Origin: Petrosia ficiformis
Lineage: Eukaryota; Porifera; Demospongiae; Haplosclerida; Petrosiidae
Length of the DNA stretch: 64,000 bases
Reading direction: 5' to 3'
Assembly (NCBI GenBank): GCA_947044365.1
Contig: OX345643.1
Coordinates: 5,164,001 to 5,228,000, forward strand
Within the stretch, counting starts at the first letter, position 1, and every line of letters starts with the position of its first letter. The notes under the pieces are model-generated. The model saw only the letters and a list, made by a program, of their open reading frames with translations. It was not told the DNA's origin and searched no databases. Positions 58,066 through 61,329 of this stretch are shown piece after piece. The position numbers and the translations under genes are program-made.

Positions 58066-58330
58066 CCCATCCATCTATCTATCTATCTACCTATCTATCT
58101 ATCTAGCTATGCATTGTATTTTTTGTATGTATGTATGTGTGTATCTAATATAATTATATATATTATGTATGTATATAATGGCAGGTATGTACATATGTTT
58201 ACATGCATGTATGTATGTGCAAAATATGTACATGTGTGTGTGTGTGTACATGTATATAATTATTACTATACCTATGTACATGTATGTAAAATGTATTCAT
58301 CTATTTACTACTTATCTATCTAATATCTAT

Positions 58331-58391
<61 letters not shown>

Positions 58392-58430
58392 AATCAATCT
58401 ATCTATCTATCTATCTGTCTATCTATCTAA

Positions 58431-58475
<45 letters not shown>

Positions 58476-58676
58476 GTCTATCTATCTAATATCTACTGCA
58501 TCTATCTATCTACTTACTGTACATTCATTTCTAGTATATATGGTGATAATCCAGATCAGTGTGTACAAGAATGTCACAATCTTCTCGAGGATCCTAAAAT
58601 TGACACAGCAGTTCGTGTTGGAGATGTATATGGACTACTAATAGCACACAACACTCAACTACAAAACTATAAACAA
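9060..58676 (+). CDS. IFT140: Intraflagellar transport protein 140, IFT-A core subunit (31 exons traced; 3' end outside window)
   Basis: IFT140 is a core subunit of IFT-A, which drives retrograde transport in cilia and import of membrane cargo with TULP3-type adaptors. The 31 exons found give 1380 codons; the human protein is about 1460 aa, so only the C-terminal 70-80 residues are missing. The N-terminal half is two WD40 propellers, the C-terminal half TPR-like helical repeats. Strongly conserved stretches include [63 protein letters not shown] and RVGDVYG. The start at 9060 ([11 protein letters not shown]) matches the family N-terminus (short M-x-x-Y-x-x-H-Q-x-E-A). All introns are GT-AG and phases join without conflict. 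Coding sequence is about 4.1 kb in 50 kb, due to repeat-filled introns; intron 8 hosts another gene on the opposite strand. In a sponge, expression would be expected in ciliated larval cells and choanocytes. Confidence 0.96.
9219..10290 (+). other. IFT140 intron 1
   Basis: A 1072-bp AT-rich intron. I see no gene, clear array or mobile element with recognisable ends. An open frame over 9975-10295 runs into exon 2 from intron sequence and carries no family similarity. Confidence 0.7.
10551..11240 (+). repeat. CATC/CATT minisatellite with 63-bp higher-order unit, IFT140 intron 2
   Basis: About seven 63-bp units (10597-11075) built from CATCCATTCATC words are followed by degenerate CATC repeats. 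Because the period is divisible by three and lacks stops, two frames are open across it; these frames are repeat artefacts. Confidence 0.95.
11505..11765 (+). mobile_element. MITE-like repeat, AGGTCATTCATG-end family (intron 3)
   Basis: The ends are inverted (TTCACATTCATAATAACCTC on the left, GAGGTCATGGTGAACATGAA on the right). The interior carries ATGTCATAAGGTTAATACAT and CTCAATAATGAAGCAAT. Related or partial copies: about 13000-13180, 31505-32035, 43555-43850, 45235-45430, 47085-47330, 53145-53260 and 59405-59615. It is non-coding and therefore non-autonomous. It fills most of intron 3. Confidence 0.75.
12180..12560. mobile_element. Foldback (inverted-repeat) element copy, IFT140 intron 4
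   Basis: Arms around CAAACCACTTCCATATAACC and its complement in AATGGTTTGTTTAATTTTG enclose ACCCTACATAAGTAC / GTACTTATGTAGGGT. It is related to the 39-kb foldback element and to a fragment at about 24185-24300 (shared TTTCATTTTT..GAAAAT tail). It could form a long hairpin in RNA or DNA. Confidence 0.75.
12639..12661 (+). repeat. (TC)n tract forming the exon 5 polypyrimidine tract
   Basis: A CTCTCTCT run ends in TATAG directly before IFT140 exon 5 at 12662. Confidence 0.85.
12838..13448 (+). other. IFT140 intron 5
   Basis: It contains a diverged piece of the AGGTCATTCATG-end family (about 13000-13180) and a weak palindromic stretch near 13290-13340. Otherwise it is plain AT-rich sequence. 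Confidence 0.6.
13538..13989 (+). other. IFT140 intron 6
   Basis: A 452-bp intron with a repeat piece near 13795-13860 (GGAGTTACCAGACTGTCTAA) that recurs at about 19910-20040. Nothing else was recognised. Confidence 0.6.
14261..14430 (+). repeat. 34-bp tandem repeat, about 5 copies, IFT140 intron 7
   Basis: The unit reads GACCCAACACAACCTCCAGT followed by RGTACCAGTATATA. Open frames on the - strand over 14146-14553 are produced by this array. Confidence 0.9.
15384..15533 (+). mobile_element. MITE with CAGGGCGGGAAATAAG end, copy 1
   Basis: An approximately 150-bp element containing the palindrome GGTGCTCAAATGAGCAC and GGTGAGCAATTCCGTCACCA. A second copy lies inverted at 26081-26237. Ends of the CAG-GGC type resemble hAT-group MITEs, but no matching transposase is in view. 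Confidence 0.75.
15735..15740 (-). terminator. Candidate poly(A) signal for the nested gene
   Basis: AATAAA on the - strand, about 185 bp after the TAA of the nested gene at 15924-19619. Position is plausible for a 3' UTR; cleavage is unproven. Confidence 0.4.
15924..19619 (-). CDS. Intronless gene nested in IFT140 intron 8: secreted beta-helix ectodomain plus multi-span membrane domain (1231 aa)
   Basis: A single uninterrupted frame of 1231 codons antisense to IFT140. The first ATG (19617-19619) gives [14 protein letters not shown]..., a good signal peptide with cleavage likely near ISAQ. Residues about 60-600 are rich in Asn and short hydrophobic strands with repeated patterns ([45 protein letters not shown]), as in right-handed parallel beta-helix / Pmp-like domains, with many NxS/T sites. 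Residues about 816-845 hold a Cys-rich linker ([23 protein letters not shown]). About 7-9 membrane helices follow (845-1185), with a charged loop containing [14 protein letters not shown] near 1055-1070, then a tail of about 45 residues. I associate this layout with expanded families in sponges and other early animals, but know no assigned function; a receptor or channel (the last part is faintly like fungal TRP/Flc proteins) is speculation. It has no introns, unlike its host, which may mean origin by retroposition. Confidence 0.85.
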   Translation of the reverse strand: MRRSLFIVFVISLFNVISIISAQQCPVSPVVHISNNSSCPLEYYLCHNGLQSGMTLLLSSSLNHTVSNSKFCLLANLSNVTIKSESHINPAFVTCNRAWTGFGFYNTSNLTFIDLVFHQCGGEIQLSDTFTNGSNFYFGPYQRAVLLFSHCFNTHLESVSIMAYGGFGIVAVNALGSSTLNNINVTDNDPCNQIVETNGWFNFSCSGSGIVFLYIKTQFSNVSEIPLTITARHLLLSRNFNYYKFEDNLINLIGPTYSQNALISATGLTLIMASNQHQVDGFFNDIEISHTNGTHTGGIVLIYHNISSKHLLIMSSLLITNNRNYNLAGRFSPGVSIFLTHELNTNQKLVLHQTIIITDSLFKHNIGAIGVCIYIAIQLYRMFLDIENTHFIENEASVQGSCMYVEPVTADAKYFYFESLDIHLTNVLASRNGFRNQSYPYDYQKSEVSVFAFVNVHDVNVQDCNFSNNVGPALQLSGSGLKFGGHFYCENNIASMGACIFLKGFSQIALRHAFTAIFIGNEALTSGGAIYADNNDISTRLCTIQVEFGGDLNTSYNMTFINNTAYLDGDAIKIVNLYNCSVYSEYDNSIIKPSILLAKFFNVIPKQISSIASIAVELLCCNDSLHTCEFQPFKFYPGQTLLIPVIAVDAAHVPVYANVFAIAYRIDNHKGSETWKIDGETINRLYANKCNKLNFTIVTMIGSQPLNGNLRLYTIENKAVKNYKLLAMPCPFGFTTVNSKCDCSSFLYNLNKDISCDIQTVTIYLPYSSWFGNISSLLSNNSQSVEGFSLVCPPEYCYPFLTTYNATMLNPLCQYGRTGIICGQCNDNLSLVFGSNECQECSNLWLLSILGYAFIGLFLVLVLFVFNLTVSNGTLGGLVFFANMSAVSLHTNILVDELHTLPVKLSLSFLNLNLGYPMCFYHGMDITAKTGLQFVFPVYLWSLVLGLVVISRYSSRLSNLIVGSSVQVLATLIQLSFAKLLLTMSDIFTSAKVHTTHHPLTVWYFGGNITYLSGGHLVLFLLSLLTSLLFLLPYLVITTIASHLRKYRLSKYIRPLIDAYHGPYKDRLGYWFGVRQWLVVFLYIVYACLSGIHPLIMLIIHIAIVALFMIVQNHVKPFKNTLVNLLDTWFTFLLFIMDIMTFFLISENSNLRSGSLYAFVVLLLYLISVIGVVLYHGVIAIRGPRRVILKFFGIVQKILHIRVTTRRDMEYDDDSGLREPLLDSVQNVKYN
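19620..20315. other. Upstream flank of the nested gene within IFT140 intron 8
   Basis: This must hold the promoter of the nested - strand gene. No TATA box or known motif was convincing. Short dispersed repeats (GAGTTACCAGACTGT at about 19910 and 20010) are present. Confidence 0.45.
20316..20624. mobile_element. Element with 15-bp terminal inverted repeats and an internal poly-C run (intron 8)
   Basis: Ends are CAGGGTTTCTTTCAG and its exact complement CTGAAAGAAACCCTG, flanked on both sides by TACAT. A run of 24 C (20574-20597) lies near the right end. The two overlapping open frames inside come from C-rich low-complexity sequence and are not genes. Confidence 0.8.
20855..21974 (+). other. 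IFT140 intron 9 with a TTAGTTATAG-rich element
   Basis: About 21625-21860 is a repeat built of TTTAGTTATAGTTAACTAAA words with internal inverted symmetry. Copies occur at about 50680-50925 and 55435-55655. The left part (about 20930-21180) has pairs of GTGTGTTATAAGTGATTTAT-like sequence. No gene is seen; frames at 20869-21162 and 21404-21676 lack any protein-like signal. Confidence 0.65.
22165..23543 (+). other. IFT140 intron 10 with dispersed repeats
   Basis: Repeat pieces: about 22195-22270 and 22555-22790 (AACTGTGCCATCTTGCCCAG, AGAGAGAACTGTGCAGTG), also found near 30262-30415 and 46735-46945; and about 23162-23285 (TTCTGGTCGGCACTGG, AACCACCACTCAGCATGAAT), found inverted near 62640-62725. 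No gene is seen. Confidence 0.65.
23822..23922 (+). repeat. TCTC/TCTG microsatellite abutting IFT140 exon 12 acceptor
   Basis: A long pyrimidine-rich CTCT/CTGT tract ends in CTCTCAG immediately before exon 12 at 23923. Confidence 0.9.
24323..24550. mobile_element. Tc1/mariner-like MITE, copy 1 (intron 12)
   Basis: It begins TACAGTATATGTCAATAAAA and ends in the complement ...TACATGTATACTGTA, with TA at both ends as expected for a TA target duplication. The interior is GTAATTACTGT / ACAGTAATTAC rich. A foldback-family fragment (about 24185-24300) lies just upstream. Confidence 0.8.
24915..25360 (+). repeat. CATC minisatellite, IFT140 intron 13
   Basis: CATCCATCTATT/CATCAATCCATC words, with a longer unit of about 125 bp occurring twice (about 25060-25150 and 25190-25275). 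The array runs from just after the exon 13 donor to just before the exon 14 acceptor at 25370. Open frames here are artefacts. Confidence 0.92.
26081..26237 (-). mobile_element. MITE with CAGGGCGGGAAATAAG end, copy 2 (inverted)
   Basis: This is the reverse complement of the element at 15384-15533 with modest divergence; it starts CAGAGTGGGAAATAA and ends TTATTTCCTGCCCTG. Confidence 0.78.
26350..29070. repeat. Palindromic minisatellite array, unit about 180 bp, IFT140 intron 14
   Basis: Diverged direct units (about 26350-27230) lead to four better-conserved direct units (about 27230-28045), then a turn near 28045-28150, then about five units in the opposite orientation (28150-29070). Unit landmarks are CTCCTTCAACATTGCAGAGT, TGTTGTAGTAACC, TCAAGCAATATTAAGATTGA, and CCCCTCCACCTGTAAAATCA, each present as its complement on the right side. 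A hairpin with arms of about 0.8-0.9 kb is possible. No coding function is seen. Confidence 0.9.
29739..31160 (+). other. IFT140 introns 15 and 16 (around exon 16)
   Basis: About 29985-30245 holds two or three copies of a unit with CAATATAACTCAGTGTCC and TACATGCATATACGTA. About 30262-30415 is a copy of the GTGCAGTGCCAAATAAGGTG dispersed family. About 30860-31090 has loose repeats of GACTGATACCAATRCT. Confidence 0.6.
31505..32035 (+). repeat. AGGTCATTCATG-end MITE with internal 68-bp expansion, intron 17
   Basis: This is the same family as 11505-11765, but the stretch AACTTATATGTACTATAGTA plus TAGTTTAATGTCATAAGGTT is amplified as about four to five 68-bp units (31601-31870). Confidence 0.85.
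32090..32733 (+). repeat. Satellite block A (127-bp family), intron 17
   Basis: Units of about 100-127 bp carry TTTAGTTTGAGCCAGATTAG, CCCGATGAGTAATATAGTAC and TTCTGTGTTCTATAGTGACA. The block is bracketed by inverted copies of one sequence: 31990-32075 is the complement of about 32636-32708 (ATACGTATATGGTAATATTT). Confidence 0.9.
33002..34315 (-). pseudogene. Decayed hAT (ZBED-like) transposase fragment in the satellite
   Basis: Reading the - strand from 34315 downward gives, in broken frames, [47 protein letters not shown], then (33925-33590) [29 protein letters not shown], then [20 protein letters not shown], and (33481-33002) [33 protein letters not shown]. These are hAT-superfamily transposase motifs in the right order. 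At least two frameshifts and stops break it, and the N-terminal BED finger and the C-terminal ERxFS region are missing. It is surely inactive. The 3' side carries GATTATGATTATGATAATGA repeats (32750-32905), possibly the element's end beginning near TAGACTTGGGGC at 32734. Confidence 0.88.
34318..35565 (+). repeat. Satellite block B, 127-bp unit, about 9-10 copies, intron 17
   Basis: Near-identical units with an exact 127-bp period (for example TTCTATAGTG at 34441, 34568 and 34695). The last two units are shortened and diverged, like those of block A. The high identity in the centre indicates recent amplification. Confidence 0.95.
35579..35788. mobile_element. Tc1/mariner-like MITE, copy 2
   Basis: TACAGTATGTGTCAATAAAA at the left and GACATATACTGTA at the right. 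It directly follows satellite block B. Confidence 0.8.
36000..38330 (+). repeat. Long tandem repeat, units about 300-340 bp then about 215 bp, intron 17
   Basis: The unit contains CATAATCATATATCCTTTCT, AAAGTAAAGGGACTCAAATT, GACTTTGTACCTTATTATAC and GCAGTGAACWTTGACAGCTA. The first four units are 300-340 bp (AAAGT at 36116, 36418, 36756, 37090). After about 37560 shorter units of about 215 bp dominate. Repeated short frames here are not genes. Confidence 0.88.
38666..38745 (+). mobile_element. tRNA-like SINE remnant
   Basis: Contains a good T-arm/B-box (CTGGGTTCAATTCCCAG) and a D-arm-like TAGATGCTCCTTTAGAGCAC. The anticodon arm and acceptor stem do not pair well, so this is not a functional tRNA. 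It is likely the head of a tRNA-derived SINE. Confidence 0.5.
38894..39472. mobile_element. Tc1/mariner-like MITE, copy 3, split by a foldback insertion
   Basis: The left half (38894-38987) and right half (39353-39472) are one MITE interrupted within CAATTG, which is present on both sides (38982-38987 and 39353-39358) as an apparent target duplication. The insertion is thus younger than the MITE. Confidence 0.75.
38988..39352. mobile_element. Foldback element inserted in a MITE
   Basis: Arms of about 85 bp (39043-39128 and 39153-39240) are near-perfect complements: AAGCACAGGAACAAGATTGG against CCAATCTTGTTCTTGTGCTT, and CCCTACATAAGTAT against ATACTTATGTAGGG, with a loop of only about 25 bp. 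Related copies are at 12180-12560 and in part at 24185-24300. Confidence 0.85.
39522..39713. mobile_element. Tc1/mariner-like MITE, copy 4 (right end altered)
   Basis: Begins TACAGTATATGTCAATAAAA; the right end breaks after GGTGACTTTTTAT, with a possible end fragment near 39750. Confidence 0.75.
39830..40400 (+). repeat. Tandem repeat, about 180-bp unit, intron 17
   Basis: Three to four units with GTAGAGTTTGTATGTAACTA, TGTTAATAATGACTGTGTTT and ATAAAATTAAGGATGAAATC. Confidence 0.8.
40470..40830 (+). repeat. Two-copy tandem repeat, about 190-bp unit
   Basis: Both copies contain GAATGGTACAAACTAATC, GACTATCAGAAATCTCC, and GGCTCAAATCAAGYGGGGAT. Confidence 0.85.
40985..41148. mobile_element. Tc1/mariner-like MITE, copy 5 (5' truncated)
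   Basis: It lacks the left end and joins the family at GTATAGTAATTACTGTCTCA. The right end runs to TTTTAGTGACATATACATG. Confidence 0.65.
41825..41905 (+). mobile_element. tRNA-derived SINE-like sequence (intron 18)
   Basis: GTGATAGAGCATATGATTA followed by CTGGGTTTCAAATCCCAT (B-box type) and GGGTCCAGATTTTCGTCTGA. The same tail (TCCAGATTTTATCTAAAC) is seen in the copy at 49945-50025, so this is a family and not a single tRNA gene. Confidence 0.6.
41955..42009 (+). repeat. (TA)n run before IFT140 exon 19
   Basis: An AT dinucleotide run ends in ATTACAG, the acceptor of exon 19 at 42010. Confidence 0.9.
42120..42595 (+). repeat. 120-bp tandem repeat, 3 near-identical copies, ACATGT-rich (intron 19)
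   Basis: The stretch is exactly periodic at 120 bp (42241, 42361, 42481) and carries TAGAGTACATGTTTGTTCTA and ATACTATATAATATACAATG. Open frames on both strands arise from the period being divisible by three. Confidence 0.95.
42690..42965 (+). repeat. 29-30-bp tandem repeat, about 10 copies
   Basis: The unit is ATGATATATACAATACTAAT plus ACATACATTT; lengths vary by one T. Confidence 0.95.
43555..43850 (-). mobile_element. AGGTCATTCATG-end MITE copy (intron 19)
   Basis: Starts TAAAGGTCATTCATGTCCAC and carries TTATGACATTAAACTATACA twice, a small internal expansion. Confidence 0.75.
44106..44190 (+). repeat. TGTGTC microsatellite after IFT140 exon 20
   Basis: A GTGTGTCTGTGTGTC run begins within about 30 bp of the exon 20 donor. 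Confidence 0.9.
44640..45050 (+). repeat. Two adjacent tandem repeats (intron 20)
   Basis: About 44665-44770 has two units containing CTCATGTATGATGGACTACA. About 44870-45050 has three units of about 65 bp containing CCAGGACCCCAGGTGCTGTT and GAGCTCCTGACCTAACATAA. Confidence 0.88.
45235..45430 (+). mobile_element. AGGTCATTCATG-end MITE copy (intron 21)
   Basis: TCTGTTCACATTTACGATGA at the left and TGGTGAACATGAATGACCTT at the right; internally deleted relative to the others. Confidence 0.7.
46190..46327 (+). repeat. TCTG/TCTC microsatellite abutting IFT140 exon 23 acceptor
   Basis: Pyrimidine-rich CTGTCTCT repeats run to within about 20 bp of TTTACAG at 46327. Confidence 0.9.
46533..46680 (+). 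repeat. CACACC/CACATAA microsatellite after IFT140 exon 24
   Basis: An ACACACCACACATAACAC array starts a few bases after the exon 24 donor. Frames open on both strands here are artefacts. Confidence 0.92.
46735..46945 (-). mobile_element. Dispersed repeat, GTGCAGTGCCAAATAAG family (intron 24)
   Basis: Contains CTTATTTGGCACTGCACAGT, AGTGGCACAGTTAATTATGA, and GAGCCAATTTGGTCCCAGCT. It is inverted relative to the copies near 22555-22790 and 30262-30415. Confidence 0.65.
47085..47330 (-). mobile_element. AGGTCATTCATG-end MITE copy (intron 25)
   Basis: Begins TAAAGGTCATTCACATTCAT and runs through CATGTATTAATCTTATGACA; the right end is weaker. Confidence 0.75.
48031..48977 (+). pseudogene. Two decayed tandem copies of IFT140 exon 26 with flanking intron
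   Basis: The 459-bp unit occurs at about 48031-48489 and 48490-48948, with a third start at 48949 cut short by a MITE. Each unit (at about 48125-48223 and 48584-48682) repeats the 3' half of exon 26 and its donor context (AATAAGGTATGATATTAAGG). Both copies share a 10-bp deletion after GAAATTGT (frameshift) and CAA changed to TAG (stop), so the damage predates the second duplication. They have a donor but no matching acceptor, and cannot encode IFT140 sequence. CACA microsatellites sit in each unit. Confidence 0.9.
48978..49193. mobile_element. Tc1/mariner-like MITE, best-preserved copy (216 bp)
   Basis: TACAGTATATGTCAATAAAA at the left and TTTTTATTGACATATACTGT+A at the right make inverted repeats of about 44 bp, bounded by TA. 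It is inserted in the third unit of the exon 26 duplication, so it is younger than that duplication. Confidence 0.88.
49735..50040. mobile_element. Inverted pair of tRNA-like SINE heads (intron 26)
   Basis: The left part in reverse (GACCAGCTGGGGTTTAAACC) and the right part forward (CTGGGTTCAAACCCCAGCTG followed by ATCCAGATTTTATCT) are the same B-box-bearing sequence facing each other. Each resembles the copy at 41825-41905. Confidence 0.6.
50100..51092 (+). other. 3' part of IFT140 intron 26
   Basis: About 50370-50540 shares GAACAGTTCCCATCATATTA with the repeat end near 60890. About 50680-50925 is a TTAGTTATAG-element copy. No gene is seen; IFT140 exon 27 follows at 51093. Confidence 0.6.
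51195..52080 (+). repeat. ACATGTACATGT / TTTGTGACA array with 196-bp higher-order unit (intron 27)
   Basis: A short word set (TTACATGTACATGT, TTTTTGTGACAATTAC, ACACACTATT) is arranged in a 196-bp higher unit repeated three times (frames at 51624 and 51820 are identical). The array fills the whole intron. Confidence 0.95.
52285..52572 (+). repeat. CATC repeat before IFT140 exon 29
   Basis: CATCCATTCATTCATC words occupy intron 28 up to the TTTTACTAG acceptor at 52572. Confidence 0.88.
52850..53140 (+). repeat. Tandem repeat carrying an acceptor-9 nt-donor cassette three times (intron 29)
   Basis: Units of about 75-90 bp repeat TGTTTTATTACAG, then TTCAAACAG, then GTGTGTGG. In each unit the nine bases are bounded by a good AG acceptor and a GT. 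Intron 29 is phase 0, so inclusion would insert Phe-Lys-Gln without a frame change. Whether it is spliced in is unknown; the family has no insert here. Confidence 0.8.
53145..53260 (+). mobile_element. Short AGGTCATTCATG-end MITE copy
   Basis: GTCTATTCACATTCACAATG at the left and AGGTCACAGTGAACGTGAAT at the right, with most of the interior deleted. Confidence 0.7.
53640..54240 (+). repeat. 84-bp tandem repeat, about 6-7 copies
   Basis: The unit holds GGGTCACAGGATCTTCTGAT, CACTACACCTACTATTATTG and GAGATATAATTCCCTATATA. The period is divisible by three, giving repeated open frames on both strands. Confidence 0.92.
54340..55115 (+). repeat. TGTGTCTGTGTACC minisatellite before IFT140 exon 30
   Basis: A TGTG/TCTG/TATG array of nearly 800 bp. 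All three forward frames and one reverse frame are open, coding only Cys-Val-Ser-Tyr or Thr-His runs; none is a gene. Confidence 0.95.
55435..55655. mobile_element. TTAGTTATAG-rich element, copy 3 (intron 30)
   Basis: TTTTAGTTTAGTTATAG, TAGTTAACTAACTAAAAGTG and GGCTTACTAAAAGGGG match the copies near 21625 and 50680. Confidence 0.7.
55730..57070 (+). repeat. ACATGT array with unit of about 90-110 bp, about 10 or more copies (intron 30)
   Basis: The unit contains CATATACATGTACATGTAAC, TCAGTTTGCACATGTGTCCA, and AAGTCTATGTTGTATTTGTA. Three further copies lie beyond exon 31 at 58715-58945, so the array spans or has jumped across that exon. Confidence 0.92.
57071..58000 (+). other. Middle of IFT140 intron 30
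   Basis: Non-repetitive AT-rich sequence with a TGTG run near 57890-57910. A frame at 57287-57499 (- strand) shows no family similarity. No gene is seen. Confidence 0.5.
58000..58512 (+). repeat. (TATC)n microsatellite before IFT140 exon 31
   Basis: Two long ATCTATCT blocks (about 58005-58110 and 58305-58512) separated by ATGT-rich sequence. The second ends about 20 bp before the exon 31 acceptor. Confidence 0.95.
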
Positions 58677-58714
58677 GTGAGTTTATAATCTTAATCTATA
58701 TAGTAGTTTAGATA

Positions 58715-58945
58715 TGTGTTCATTCATGTAAGTCTATGTTGTAGCTAATAGAGCATATACATGTACATGTACATGTAACTCAGTTTGCACATGTGTCCAT
58801 CTATGTAAGTCTATGTTGTATTTGTAGCTAATAGAGCATATACATGTACTTGTACATGTAACTCAGTTTGCACATGTGTCCATCTATGTAAGTCTATGTT
58901 GTATTTGTAGCTAATAGAGCATATACATGTACATGTAAGATTTTG
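58715..58945 (+). repeat. Outlying copies of the intron 30 ACATGT unit
   Basis: Three units with CAGTTTGCACATGTGTCCAT and AAGTCTATGTTGTATTTGTA downstream of exon 31. Confidence 0.9.
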
Positions 58946-59169
58946 TTCCCAAGAAACTTAATTTATTGACAATGTATTGATGAAACAGTATAGTATTTCA
59001 GACTATTTAGAGTGGTGATCAGATTCTAACTTGCATTTAGTGGTGTTGTATACTCAATACTATCTCAATAGCCTATATATGTATTATCTGAGAGGTGGTT
59101 TGTCCCAACCAGTGTGGGCAGAACACTGGCTAAGATTTCCACTACAGTATATCTGTATTACTGTACTGT

Positions 59170-59850
59170 GTTGTATTACTACATGTACTATGACAGGACT
59201 ATGTACTTTGTACCGGTAACTTTTTATTGTACAATACTATAATAACACATTGTTCTTGTATGCAAGTATATCTAGAAATAGTATTATGTACTAATTTGCT
59301 GTGGCCAAAAATGTTTGCATGCCAAGTTGAAACTACGTAACTTTGGGGAAAAAAGAGACGGGAAAAAGAAAATTGGAGCCGCCATGACGTTGGTAGTAGT
59401 AAAGATGATTTCATGTTCACCGTGACCTCAGGAAAATGTTCATAACTTTAGTTTGGAAAGAGCAATAATTTTGTTGCCTGCACAATTTTCATATAATTAT
59501 CCCATTTTCTTTTTTGTGTATGTCAAATTTCAATCCATTGTTTCATTATTGAGTTACAGTATAATCTTTATGACAATAAACTATACACTACAGTACACAT
59601 AGCGTCATCACATCATATTTTGTAACTACATGTACTTATGACAGGCCTATGTATTTGGTACCGGTAACGTTTTATTGTACGGTACTATACTAACACATTA
59701 TTCTTGTATGCAAGTACATGTAGAAATAGCATCACATCATATTTTGTAACTACATGTACTTATGACAGGCCTATGTATTTGGTACTGGTAACGTTTTATT
59801 GTACAGTACTATACTAACACATTATTCTTGTATGCAAGTACATGTATAAA
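59170..59850 (+). repeat. Three-copy repeat with an embedded MITE piece
   Basis: A unit of about 115 bp with CTATGTATTTGGTACYGGTA and TTCTTGTATGCAAGTACATG occurs at about 59175, 59625 and 59745. Between the first and second lies an AGGTCATTCATG-end family copy (about 59405-59615). Confidence 0.85.
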
Positions 59851-60204
59851 TAGCATTGTTCACTAATAACCTTTGTCCCCAAATACTTGCTTGCCAAGTT
59901 GAAATACGTAATTAGGGAAAACTTTAATTAAGAGGTGGGGGAAATTTAAAAAAAGCAACTTGTGCCAATAGTAGTAGTAAATGATGTTGCGGTTTAATGA
60001 TAATTAGTAGCTATCTTCAGTACATGTACATAGCTAATTTGTTCTGTTTACTATGAAATGAGAGTTATTTTAATTTATGCGTACACACTAGTACATAAGC
60101 TGAGTCGTCTAGATGTAGAAACTATAAAACATTATACCCTCCCTGCAAATTATAGGTTTAAGGGTGTGCTAATGATATTTTGTGTTTGTGAGTCTGTGTA
60201 TTGG

Positions 60205-60370
60205 ATAACTAAGACCGTTGAGAGTTTGAATGAGCTATTTGCAAATGTCAAATTATACAAGGAACAGAAATAATAATAGAATGTTTGTAAAACCTTTTTG
60301 TTATGAAGTTATGATAATTAGTATATCTCATGGTTACTGTTTCCAATAATACTCCTGGGAATAACTGAAC
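60205..60370 (+). mobile_element. Dispersed repeat, GAGAGTTTGAATGAGCTATT family
   Basis: Shared with about 7240-7400 and 61915-62100: GTCAAATTATACAAGGAACA and CTCATGGTTACTGTTTCC are common to all. Confidence 0.7.
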
Positions 60371-60399
60371 ATGTATATTGGGCTGAACTAATGTTTAGT

Positions 60400-60860
60400 G
60401 AGACTCCCAATAGCATCACTGCTAACAGTGAGGTGTATAAGCCCATTTTAGGGAGTACACTGGACCCAGTTATCACTGCTAACACTGAGGTGTATAGGCC
60501 CATTTTAGGCATTATCATTGCTAACACTGAGGTGTATAGGCCCATTTTAGGGAGTACACTGGACCCAGTTATCACTGCTAACAGTGAGGTGTATAGGCCC
60601 ATTTTAGGCAGTACACTGGACCCAGTTATCACTGCTAATACTGAGGTGTATAGGCCCATTTTAGGCAGTACACTGGACCCAGTTATCACTGCTAACACTG
60701 AGGTGTATAGGCCCATTTAAGGGAATACACTGGACCCAGTTATCATTGCTAACACTGAGGTGTATAGGCCCATTTTAGGCAGTACACTGGACCCAGTTAT
60801 CACTGCTAACACTGAGGTGTATAGGCCCATTTTAGGGAGTACACTGGAGTGACTGAAACT
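60400..60860 (+). repeat. 57-bp tandem repeat, about 8 copies
   Basis: The unit is CACTGAGGTGTATAGGCCCA, TTTTAGGSAGTACACTGG, ACCCAGTTATCACTGCTAA. With a period of 19 codons it leaves frames open on both strands; not genes. Confidence 0.95.
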
Positions 60861-61329
60861 ACTGGACCCAATACTCCTAGTCATATAACACTGAACAGTT
60901 CCCATCATAATTGATTTCCTGCAATGTACTCTGCTACATAGCTTCAGGAAATAGACTGAGTGGCAGCCATTACTGACTCCATGTATGGCATCCTAAAATA
61001 GGTCTAATATCTTATAAATTCCATGGACAATACTATGAAAAATATAATACTTTGAAAATAAATTATTAATTTTACAACCTTAATGTTTTTCTAAGGTTAA
61101 GATGGACTGAACTACCTTTTTATGTGTTGCTACATGTACATATATATAACAAGTATTTTCAAGTCTTACGTATATATAATAATAATTATAATAATATATA
61201 AATTATTATGTTTGAAATTGTGCATGGGAACTGCATAGTACAGAGATATAGCAACCATTGTTAAGAATTCATAACAATGATACATAATACAATTCTGATA
61301 ATAGCAATTAAGAATCTGTTGCTAGGATA

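Larger units (their letters stand above)
31161..58676 (+). other. IFT140: IFT140 exons 17-31: TPR-like helical repeats (residues 711-1380)
   Basis: Exons: 31161-31366, 41448-41625, 42010-42093, 43990-44096, 45092-45187, 45816-46026, 46328-46402, 46458-46531, 46974-47028, 47755-47937, 51093-51183, 52115-52242, 52573-52785, 55191-55357, 58535-58676. These encode alpha-helical repeats that contact other IFT-A subunits. The last exon in view ends in ...[18 protein letters not shown] before a gtgagt donor; the family continues with a further helical pair and an acidic tail. I did not find that exon between 58677 and 64000. Confidence 0.9.

Noticed and set aside
60318..60908. GLYTSVLAVITGSSVLPK repeat protein
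   Set aside because: A 57-bp tandem repeat gives open frames on both strands; it is intronic to IFT140 and looks like an artefact, though a transcript would change this.
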